Assembly (NCBI GenBank): GCA_913042885.1
Contig: CAJWLW010000150.1
Span: 1 to 10,969, forward strand
Direction: 5' to 3'
Origin: an uncultured Lentisphaeria bacterium
GTDB taxonomy: Bacteria > Verrucomicrobiota > Lentisphaeria > JABSQK01 > CAJWLW01
Length of the DNA: 10,969 nt
The translations under genes and the position numbers were made by a program. Each line of letters begins with the position of its first letter. The first letter of the stretch is position 1. The notes beneath the pieces are model-generated. The model saw only the letters and a list, made by a program, of their open reading frames with translations, had not been told where the DNA came from and did not search any database. Of the stretch, positions 1 through 7,100 are shown one piece after another.

Positions 1-1121
1 AGCCGGTCGATTTGGAACATCTCGAGTCCCGGATCGCGAATGCCCTGCAGCAGGTCTGCAGACAGCTCGCCGACGACCGGTCCGAACTTGAAGCCGTGGC
101 CGGAGCAGCCGCCGACGATCAGGACGTTCGAATGATCCGGGTGGAAGTCGATGATGAAGTTGTAATCCGGTGTGTTGGTATACATGCAGACATCGTGGGC
201 GATCAGCCTGCCGTTGGCCGTCGGCAGGAACCTCTCCAACAAACCGCGAACCTCGTCAAGTTCACGGTCGTTGATATCGCGGTTCACCGTGTCCGGCTCG
301 ACGAACTCTTTGGCATGATGCCGGGCAACCTTGATGCCGTGCCCCAGATCGGGGAAGCCATAGATCATGTTGCCGCCGAATTGCCAGGAGTAGATCGGGC
401 AGATGCCCGGGGCGAATCTCTCGGGATTCGATTTGGGCTCGAACCAGTATTGCACATGCCGTTCGCAGCGCAGCGGCAGATTCAGATCGGATAGCAACGT
501 GCCTAGCCACGGGCCGGCGGAGATCACCAGCTGGCGAGCCTGCCAGGTGTCGGTGGCGGTTTGCACGGTAATCTGGCCGTCGTCAGCCTGCCACGTTTCG
601 ACGGCGGCATCGCAGTGCAGCGTTGCGCCGTTGGCTTCCGCCTGAGCGAGCAGCGTCTCGATGCAGGGCTCGACGCGCAGGATCCCGGCGCTGGCATCCC
701 AGAGGCCGCACATGTCCGGATCGGTCTGGAGTTGTGGCCAGCGGCGGCTGATCTCTTCGCGCTCGAGCCGATCGCAGGGAAGGCCGTGTTCACGGCTGCT
801 GGCTTCGGTGTTTTGAATGAGTGCTGAATCGGGCGTGCCCATCAGCACCAGTCCGGATTCGATCAGCAGTTGCGTGCCGGTTGCTTTCTGCAACTCGCGC
901 CAGCATTGGTTGGTGCGCTGTACAAAGGGCACGTAACGTTCGTCGTCACCGTACACTTCGCGGGTGGCTCGGGTGTGACCGTGACTTGATCCGTGCACGT
1001 GCGGCGGACGTTCCCGATCCACACCCAGCACACGCTGGCCCCTGCAGGCGAGCTCATGGGTGATCGAGCTGCCCATGACACCGAGGCCGACGACGATTGT
1101 ATCGAATTGAGAAGGAGGCAT
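1..1121 (-). CDS. FAD-dependent amine oxidase, monomeric sarcosine oxidase / N-methyltryptophan oxidase family (3' end cut by window edge)
   Basis: Seen: an open frame of 373 codons begins with ATG at 1121 and runs off the left edge without a stop. Residues 12-17 are GLGVMG, the dinucleotide-binding glycine motif, with Asp35 at the end of the second strand. Residues 44-57 (GSSHGHTRATREVY) match the family's flavin/substrate loop. Lys264 follows YGFPDLGHG, at the place of the oxygen-activating Lys of Bacillus sarcosine oxidase. Residues 311-319 (VCMYTNTPD) carry Cys312, the Cys that covalently holds 8-alpha-S-cysteinyl FAD in the family, and SGHGFKF follows at 340-346. Known: these cytoplasmic enzymes oxidise secondary amines such as sarcosine, N-methyl amino acids or cyclic imino acids, giving hydrogen peroxide. 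Family length is about 370-390 residues, so only a short C-terminal tail should be missing. No strong Shine-Dalgarno precedes the ATG, but the Rossmann fold starts where expected. The true substrate (sarcosine, N-methyltryptophan, pipecolate or other) cannot be told from sequence alone. It lies 167 bp downstream of the SDR gene and may share its transcript. Confidence 0.93.
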   Translation of the reverse strand, partial: MPPSQFDTIVVGLGVMGSSITHELACRGQRVLGVDRERPPHVHGSSHGHTRATREVYGDDERYVPFVQRTNQCWRELQKATGTQLLIESGLVLMGTPDSALIQNTEASSREHGLPCDRLEREEISRRWPQLQTDPDMCGLWDASAGILRVEPCIETLLAQAEANGATLHCDAAVETWQADDGQITVQTATDTWQARQLVISAGPWLGTLLSDLNLPLRCERHVQYWFEPKSNPERFAPGICPIYSWQFGGNMIYGFPDLGHGIKVARHHAKEFVEPDTVNRDINDRELDEVRGLLERFLPTANGRLIAHDVCMYTNTPDYNFIIDFHPDHSNVLIVGGCSGHGFKFGPVVGELSADLLQGIRDPGLEMFQIDR

Positions 1122-1288
1122 AAGAAACTTCGGCAGGTTCAGGTTCGCAGTTTTCGCTGGTCACTCCCGCCATTCGGCGGCAGCCGGCTTTTGTCCCGCA
1201 CAATATGCGGCCACTGGTTCGGGCAATAGATGCTGCGGTGGGAAACAACTGGAAATTTCGGGTTGATCATGCGACTCGGTGCCCGTGG
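1122..1288. other. Non-coding gap between SDR stop and flavin oxidase start
   Basis: This 167 bp gap has no convincing gene. It holds a small perfect hairpin (CCGCC-ATTC-GGCGG, 1167-1180) with no T-run on the minus-strand side, so it is not a convincing intrinsic terminator. A weak minus-strand promoter-like pair (TTGCCC at 1226-1221 and TATTGT at 1205-1200, spacing 15) is below what I would call a promoter. The downstream oxidase gene may therefore be read through from the SDR gene or have its own weak promoter; the sequence does not decide. Confidence 0.6.
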
Positions 1289-2053
1289 TCAGAATGCCGG
1301 CATGATCGTGATGGCGCCGTCGGCGGTGATGATCGCGCCGGTGATGTAAGCGCTGTCGTTGCTGGTCAGGAACAGTGCGGTGTTGGCAATGTCCTCGGGT
1401 TGTCCCCAGCGGCGCAATGGCGTCCGCTTGAGGAATGCCTCCTCGTTGAACGACGGATCGTCGAGATTACTCTCGCGGATCATCGGCGTGTAGATTCCGG
1501 CCGGTGCGATGCAGTTGACGCGCACCTTCTGCGGCGCGTACTCCACCGCCATGGCCCGGGTCAGCGCCACGGTAGCGCCTTTCGCAGCGGTGTAGGCGGT
1601 ACACCCGGGGATGCCGCTGATTGCCGCGCTCGAGGCGGTGTTGACGATGGTGCCACCGCCGCCGGCGATCATCATGGGAATGGCATGCTTGCAGCAGTAC
1701 ACGACGCTGTGCTGGTTGATGGCGACGATCTGTGCATAGACGTCGAGGTCGATGTCGGTAACTTTGGCATCGTGCTCACCCCAGAACACCGAGGCGTTGT
1801 TGTATAGCCCGTCCAGGCGGCCAAAATCTGTCGAGATCTGCTCGAACGCAGCGCCAACGGCGGCCGCATCGGACACGTCGGTTTCGATGAAGATCGCGGC
1901 GTCGCCGATCTCGTCGGCGACCTGTCGGCCCGCCTCCGAATTGATCTCGAGCAGGACGACCCGGGCACCTTCACGCGCGAAAATACGGGCCGCTGCTGCG
2001 CCAATGCCGCTGCCGGCCCCGGTGATGGCACACACTTTGTCGTTCAGCCGCAT
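1289..2053 (-). CDS. Classical short-chain dehydrogenase/reductase (SDR), NAD-type
   Basis: Seen, numbering from the ATG at 2053 (254 residues): the cofactor motif TGAGSGIG is at 11-18. An acidic Glu36 ends the second strand, which in this family favours NAD(H) over NADP(H). NNAS at 85-88 replaces the usual NNAG. The catalytic tetrad is Asn113, Ser141, Tyr154 and Lys158 (YTAAK), and the end is the usual C-terminal segment (YITG...ADGA). Length is typical of classical SDRs. Known: such cytoplasmic enzymes interconvert alcohols and ketones on sugars, polyols, steroids or acyl chains; the substrate cannot be read from these motifs. Start choice: AGAGGT at 2064-2059 lies 6 nt before the ATG at 2053 (GAGG to ATG), against only 3 nt before the in-frame GTG at 2056, so ATG is preferred; GTG would add one residue. 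The start overlaps the transketolase stop, implying co-translation and a shared pathway. The substitution APAG for the common PG turn after the sixth strand is mild. Confidence 0.95.
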   Translation of the reverse strand: MRLNDKVCAITGAGSGIGAAAARIFAREGARVVLLEINSEAGRQVADEIGDAAIFIETDVSDAAAVGAAFEQISTDFGRLDGLYNNASVFWGEHDAKVTDIDLDVYAQIVAINQHSVVYCCKHAIPMMIAGGGGTIVNTASSAAISGIPGCTAYTAAKGATVALTRAMAVEYAPQKVRVNCIAPAGIYTPMIRESNLDDPSFNEEAFLKRTPLRRWGQPEDIANTALFLTSNDSAYITGAIITADGAITIMPAF

Positions 2054-3897
2054 CACGTACCTCTTTGTGTAAGTTCTTGAACATTCCTTATGACGTCGTC
2101 GATTGCCAGTCCGACGCCGGCTCGGCAGTAGGTCCAGTCACCGACGTCTTCAACGAATTGATCGGCGATACCCATGCGGCGGAACGCTGTCGTCAGGCGG
2201 CGCTCGGCAATCACCTCGGCGACGGCGCTGCCGACGCCGCCAATCACCGTCTGCTCCTCGACCACAAGCATTGCCGGCGCTGCCGCTGCTGCTTCGGCGA
2301 TGATGTCGGCGTCGAATGGTTTGATTGATGTGGTGTTGATGATGCCGACCGCCACACCGTCGGCGCGTAGTTTCTCGGCGGCCTGCCAGGCATAGCGCAG
2401 GGCCGGGCCGTAGGTGACGATGGTTGCGTCGCTGCCGCGGCAGATCCACTGGCTCTTGCCGACAACGTAGTCGCCGTGCGCCGGCAGCGGCAAATCCTCG
2501 AGACCGTCGGCACCTGGCGCGTAGTGCTCGGGTGGCCCGAGTACTACGACCGGCCCGTCGATTGCCATAGCCGCATCGAAGGCCTGGCGAAACTGGTCGT
2601 CGTCGAAGGCTGTGAGCACTGTCAGATTCGGTACGACCCGGTACAGTGCGGTACTTTCGAGATCGTGATGCGTCGTACCGTGCGAGTTGTTGACCAGCCC
2701 GAGCGTCCAGCCGATGATTTTGGCGTTGCAATTGTGCCGGCACAGATAGGTCCTCAACTGGTCGAAGTTGCGCAGCGGCGTGAACGGTGCCCACGCCTGG
2801 ATCAACGGGATCATGCCCTGCATCGCCAGCCCGGTCGCCAGGGCGAGCTCGTCCTGCTCGGCGATACCGACGTCGAAGGCGCGGTCGGGATACTTTTCCT
2901 GGAACGCCACGTCCATCGTATCGACACCGACATAGCAGACCCGCGGATCTTTCGCAGCCCATTCGTGCAGCTTTTCGCTGAACACATTGGCAATTGAGCC
3001 GAGGGCAATCTCGCTGACCGAATCACATTGCCGGCGCACGTCGATGCGCAGCAACGGCGCGGCGGCATCGGTCTCGAGCTCGGAGATCGCCTGGTTCAGC
3101 AGCTCCGGGTCGATGTCACGACCGAAGCGGCCGCAATGGATGTGCCCCGACTCCAGGAATGACACGCCCTTGCCTTTGATCGTGTCGGCGATGATGCAGG
3201 TCGGTTTGCCACTGGCCAGCGGTGCTGCCTCGAGCGCCTCGACGACTTGCCCGATGTCGTGCCCGTCGATGCGCCGCACCGCGAAGCCGAAGGCGCGAAA
3301 CTTGTCGTCCAGCGGTTCGAGCGGCATCACCTGTTCCGTACCGCGGTCATTCGACTGGTACTTGTTGCGGTCGACGATGACTACCAGGTTTTCGAGGCCG
3401 TATTTACTGGCCGTCAGTGCCCCTTCCCAGGACAGTCCTTCCTGCAGCTCGCCGTCGCCGGTGATGATGTACACGCGGCCCGGGCGCTGCTGCGTGCGCA
3501 TGCTCAACGCCATGCCGGAGGCGATGGAAATGCCGGTACCCAGCGAGCCCATGGAAATTTCCACGCCCGGTGTCGTGGTCGCGCTCAGGCCGTGCAGGTG
3601 GCAACCGGCTTCTTCGATATTCTGCAGGTCGTCCCACGGGAAAAAACCAAGATCCGCCATTGCCACAAACAGTGGCTCACAGGCGTGCCCGCGGGAATTG
3701 ATGAAAACGTCGCGGTCCGCCCAGTCAGGGTTCTGCGGATCGATCCGCAGGATATGATAGAATAGCACAGCCAGCAGATCGGACGAGGACAATGCGCCGC
3801 CGGCATGCAGTGTGCGGTTGTTCAGTGCCAGTGCATTGATCCGCAGGAACCTCGCTTTCTCGGCCAGGTGCTTGACCAGTTCACTACGATCCGTCAC
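2053..3897 (-). CDS. Single-chain transketolase, fused N- and C-terminal-subunit type, atypical substrate pocket
   Basis: A thiamine-diphosphate enzyme that moves two-carbon ketol units. Numbering from the GTG at 3897 (614 residues). N-terminal part: a His/Gly substrate loop (LHAGGA, 30-35, replacing the usual SGHPG), SRGHA at 68-72, PGVEISMGSLGTG at 110-122, and the ThDP/metal motif GDGELQEG at 147-154 with Asn178 (DRN). C-terminal part: the pyrimidine-binding domain with GIAEQ (344-348, Glu347 being the cofactor-activating acid), then the C-terminal domain with SIKPFD (524-529) and EEQTVIGGVG (547-556). The sequence pattern is that of split two-subunit transketolases joined in one chain; it is shorter than the roughly 660-residue E. 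coli type. Oddities: the usual Arg after GPxxxR is replaced (GPVVVLGPPEH, 448-458), and the usual DG-x-THQ loop reads NNSHGTTHHD. Start: GGAG lies 6 nt before the GTG at 3897. A longer in-frame form from an ATG at 3972 would translate a repeat-bearing stretch with no family resemblance, so I reject it. The gene overlaps the downstream SDR gene, suggesting one pathway. Confidence 0.93.
   Translation of the reverse strand: MTDRSELVKHLAEKARFLRINALALNNRTLHAGGALSSSDLLAVLFYHILRIDPQNPDWADRDVFINSRGHACEPLFVAMADLGFFPWDDLQNIEEAGCHLHGLSATTTPGVEISMGSLGTGISIASGMALSMRTQQRPGRVYIITGDGELQEGLSWEGALTASKYGLENLVVIVDRNKYQSNDRGTEQVMPLEPLDDKFRAFGFAVRRIDGHDIGQVVEALEAAPLASGKPTCIIADTIKGKGVSFLESGHIHCGRFGRDIDPELLNQAISELETDAAAPLLRIDVRRQCDSVSEIALGSIANVFSEKLHEWAAKDPRVCYVGVDTMDVAFQEKYPDRAFDVGIAEQDELALATGLAMQGMIPLIQAWAPFTPLRNFDQLRTYLCRHNCNAKIIGWTLGLVNNSHGTTHHDLESTALYRVVPNLTVLTAFDDDQFRQAFDAAMAIDGPVVVLGPPEHYAPGADGLEDLPLPAHGDYVVGKSQWICRGSDATIVTYGPALRYAWQAAEKLRADGVAVGIINTTSIKPFDADIIAEAAAAAPAMLVVEEQTVIGGVGSAVAEVIAERRLTTAFRRMGIADQFVEDVGDWTYCRAGVGLAIDDVIRNVQELTQRGT
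2059..2064 (-). promoter_or_regulatory. Ribosome binding site of the SDR gene, inside the transketolase 3' end
   Basis: The minus strand reads AGAGGT, then ACGTG, then ATG. The site lies within the last codons of the transketolase gene and decides the SDR start in favour of the ATG at 2053. Its place inside the upstream gene, together with the stop/start overlap GTGATG, indicates translational coupling. Confidence 0.7.
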
Positions 3898-3903
3898 TAT
3901 TGT

Positions 3904-3907
3904 CTCC
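3904..3907 (-). promoter_or_regulatory. Ribosome binding site of the transketolase gene (decides the GTG start)
   Basis: The minus strand reads TTGGAG, then ACAATA, then GTG at 3897: a GGAG core 6 nt before the GTG. The first residues that look like family sequence (TDRSELVKHLAEKAR) follow directly, whereas the 25 residues upstream in the same frame do not. Confidence 0.6.
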
Positions 3908-3956
3908 AATTGGTTTGTCTTGAGTTGGTCTGCTGTCCCTACCCCGTAGTGGCCCA

Positions 3957-3983
3957 AATTAGTCTGTCCCAATTAGTCTGTCC
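3957..3983. repeat. Two tandem copies of a 13-bp unit (14-bp period)
   Basis: On the plus strand AATTAGTCTGTCC occurs at 3957-3969 and again, perfectly, at 3971-3983, separated by one C. A degraded third relative (TTGGTCTGCTGTCCC) lies at 3925-3939. The copies sit 60-90 bp upstream of the transketolase start. They may be binding sites for a regulator or remains of a dispersed repeat with a GTCTGTCC core; the sequence alone does not separate these. Confidence 0.75.
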
Positions 3984-3987
3984 AGAC
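3976..3987. repeat. Short inverted repeat GTCTG-TC-CAGAC
   Basis: A perfect 5-bp inverted repeat with a 2-nt centre, overlapping the second tandem copy and about 80 bp upstream of the transketolase start codon. The compact dyad would suit a dimeric regulator, but at this length it could be chance. The first tandem copy has the left half (GTCTG) but not the right half. Confidence 0.45.
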
Positions 3988-4135
3988 ATTTGCCGATTGG
4001 TTCAATTGGCCTTGACGAACGAATGATTCGAAGATCTCGCGGTATAATGCTTGAGATGTCGGAACGTGCCGAATGATCGATCGGGCGAAGCGCTGCCACC
4101 TGAGGCGATACTATTGTACGATTTCGGAAGTCAGT

Positions 4136-7100
4136 TCAGTCCCAGCGGCCCAGAAACGCGCGCAAGGCGTCCAGGCGCTCCTCGAATTGTTGCCGCTGCG
4201 TCTTGTAGTAAGCGGTACCGGCAACGAGGACGATCCCGACAAGCAGGATGACGACGCCGAATGATGTCATCTGGTAGTGGCCGTCGAGACGGATGACGAT
4301 CTTGTAAAAGATCGTGCAGAGATCGACCAAAACTCCGCATGCACCGAACAATAGAAAGACCCGTATTCTGAACAGCGTTCCACAGGCCATGACCGCCAGG
4401 CTCAGCAGCAGCATCGTGACATGAAACGCCGGTTGATAACGATCGTCGAGCAGCGCGTAATAGGCGGTCGTCCCGAGCATCGCGGCAAGGGTTGCGGCAC
4501 GGATCTGCATGCGTAAGCGCTGGCTGAGGTCGTTGCCGAACATCTGCACCAGCGCCAAAATACCGACCCCGGCCGGAATCACGTACGCATGCAAGATCCG
4601 CAGTTCGAGCTTGCTCCAAAAAAGGATTGCCACGAAGACAACAAACCCGCCCACCGCCACGATGTTGTATGGTGAGTTGCCTGACCCCCTGCCGAGGAAT
4701 GTGAACATCGCGCTGTACAGCAACACTACTATCAGACTGATATCCGTTCCCAGTCCGTGCACCAGTACCCATGCGATCACCAGCACAGGCAGCGCACAGA
4801 GCGAAACCAGATACGGCAGTTGCAGTTCTCTGCTCTGTTTGTCGATCAGCTGTTTGCCGCCGGTCATACACATCGACACCGCGAGCGCCGCCCAGACATC
4901 ATACTCAGTCGTCCACACCTCTGGATGTGTCAGCATCAACTGGCGCCGCATGACCAGAGACAGACCGACGACAGCCACCTGTGCAATGGCGTTGGCAGCG
5001 ATGGATTTGCGTTCACGTCCTTCGCGGAACCACAAAACCGACTGCGCAGCCCACAGCCCAACGCACAGCATCATCTCGAGCGGCGAATACGGCAAATTGT
5101 AGCGCAGCACAAACAACCCGGACAGCGCCACGAACGACAATGCCATAACCAGCGTTTGCAGCCGTCTTCCAACCTGCGTCATTGCCCCAAGGGTCTGGTG
5201 CCAGATGCGTGGCTGCATCGTTTCATGCCGTTCAAACGCCGGAGTGAACTCGACCTCGCAACGATGCGCCATATAGCCGACGAACATGACAACCGCGCTG
5301 GTGAGCAGGATGGGGAATGGCTGCACGACTGCGGCGAGACCGAACGATGCGAAATCCACGCTGATGAAAAAGGCGAGCCACGGCGGCGCAATCAGCATCG
5401 CCAGGCCCACGCCATGCTCGCTCCCGCCCTGCGGGTGCTTGGTGGCACGTGGTGTGAATGCCAGGATGATTGTCATGAATAATACAGCCCAAAGCCCAAC
5501 CGCCGAATCAGGACGATGATAGAAGACGTGCGGCATGCAGGTAAGAAAAAAAGCCAGCCCAATCACCCGGAGCTGGTTCAATGGCAAGCGCCGGCGCAGG
5601 AGCGGGTGGCCGAATACGATGCCCGCCCACAGCGTTACGAGCACCCAGATGACATGATCGCGATCGAGGTGGCTGGCTATCACGAAATCCATATGCAACG
5701 CCATCAGCAATTGCACAACCGCGACAACGCAGTAGATGGTTGAACGCCGGATCACCCCGTGATGAATCCACACGGACGCCGCCGCCGCCAGCAATGGCGC
5801 GGCTTGATAGGTGTCCGACCGAAAGTCCAGAACCCCCAGCAGCACCAGGAGCTGTGATGCGACCAGAATGAAGTAGCCCCAGTACCGTCGCAATTCGATC
5901 CACGTCTCGCCGTCGATTCCTGCGATCTCTTGAAGCAGCGCCCGTACCGGCGACCGCTGATGGCTCGCCAGAGTAAACAAATGCGCTAAGGCGACGGCAA
6001 CCCAGGCAGCGGGCATGTAACTGTCGAACGGTGAAAGCCCCGGATACCAGGTAATGAAGAAATATGTCCCGGTGACCAGGGCCGCCCCGCCGTAAAATGC
6101 CAACCACCACGTGCCGCTCAGCCCGTGCAGACGGAACAACAAAATCGACAACAGCACGACCAGCGGAGCATTGAGATGATAGTAGCTGGTGTCGATAGCC
6201 GCATTTGGAAACAGGATCATCTGGAAGGCGGCTTTGAACACGAACAACACCAGCAACGCAAAGGCCAGCAACGTCGCTGAGTGGTGGTACTGCAACGCCT
6301 TCGCATGCTCCGCGCCGTTCCGGTGCATGAATTCTGCCCGCAAGTAAAAATAAACGGGTGCAATGCCAAGGGCATAAAGCGCGTGACTCGGGTCGCGCAT
6401 CGCAGGGATCAGCAACACCAGACACCAGAGGGCCAAGGTCACGCCATAGTGATAAAATCCCTTGCACAAAGACTGCGCTTTGTCGCCCAGGACATCCGAC
6501 CGCGACAGATGGCGGAAATAATGCCCGGCACCGAAAGCGAGCAGGCCAGAGACTGCCAGGCGCAGCGATGTTACCTGACTGACATCGGGATGCACGAGGT
6601 AATTGAAGGCCAGCAACATCAGGATGAGTGCGGCCAGAATCAAGTTGCCGAAGGTCATAATCCATCGACTGCCTGCGTGCCGTACAGCGACGCGTAATCC
6701 TAACGTTTGCAGCATCGTAAACGCGAAACCAAGGCAGACGATATGAATATGCGACAGCCCTTTATCCGCGTCGCCAACCAGCGCTGCCAACCTGCCGTGA
6801 CTGCCGAACAGGATGTTGATCGTGTGAACGTTCGCGAGCGCCAGCAGGATTCCGGCGCCCATCCCGAGCGCGCGCAGCAGCACAGCGTATTGCCGCCACG
6901 ACCAGGCAACGATCACGCAAGTCAACGCCCCCAGATACGGCGCCCACAGGTGTGCCGGGTCCTGGCGATAGATCGGCGTCATGGCATGTGTGAGCGGCAG
7001 CAGCCAAGCCAGCATGACCGCGGGCGCGAAGAGCCAGCTGCTGGCAGGTACGAACCGTTGGATCGCCGGATAGGAACCGATCATCAGCCATCGCGCAGTA

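Larger units (their letters stand above)
3898..4135. other. Non-coding gap between the giant gene and the transketolase gene
   Basis: These 238 bp carry no supported gene. They must hold the 3' end of the giant transcript and, probably, the promoter of the transketolase-SDR unit. I find no hairpin followed by a T-run that would make an intrinsic terminator, and no clear minus-strand -35/-10 pair. The gap is locally more AT-rich than the flanking genes and contains a tandem repeat and a palindrome (listed separately). I looked for the conserved core of a TPP riboswitch, plausible before a ThDP enzyme gene, and did not see it. Confidence 0.55.

Noticed and set aside
1167..1180. CCGCC-ATTC-GGCGG hairpin as a terminator after the SDR gene
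   Set aside because: The stem is only 5 bp and no T-run follows on the minus strand, so it lacks the features of an intrinsic terminator.
1205..1807. 200-codon open frame on the plus strand
   Set aside because: Antisense to the SDR gene, with Arg/Gly/Asp/Val-rich low-complexity composition and no known motif; a shadow.
2987..3757. 256-codon open frame on the plus strand
   Set aside because: It lies wholly antisense to the transketolase gene, which has strong family motifs; the translated product is Ser/Arg/Pro-rich with no recognisable domain. It is a codon-bias shadow.
4042..4047. Perfect TATAAT on the plus strand
   Set aside because: There is no -35 at 16-18 bp (the nearest TTGACG is 24 bp away), no extended TG, and no plus-strand gene follows it. 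Probably chance in a more AT-rich gap.
3898..4135. Possible TPP riboswitch before the ThDP-dependent transketolase gene
   Set aside because: The conserved CTGAGA and downstream core elements are not present on the minus strand in this gap.
5508..6665. 385-codon open frame on the minus strand in another frame
   Set aside because: It overlaps the giant membrane protein gene in a shifted frame and its product is Arg/Ser/Gly/Ala-rich without coherent hydrophobic segments, whereas the main frame continues through as clean membrane spans.
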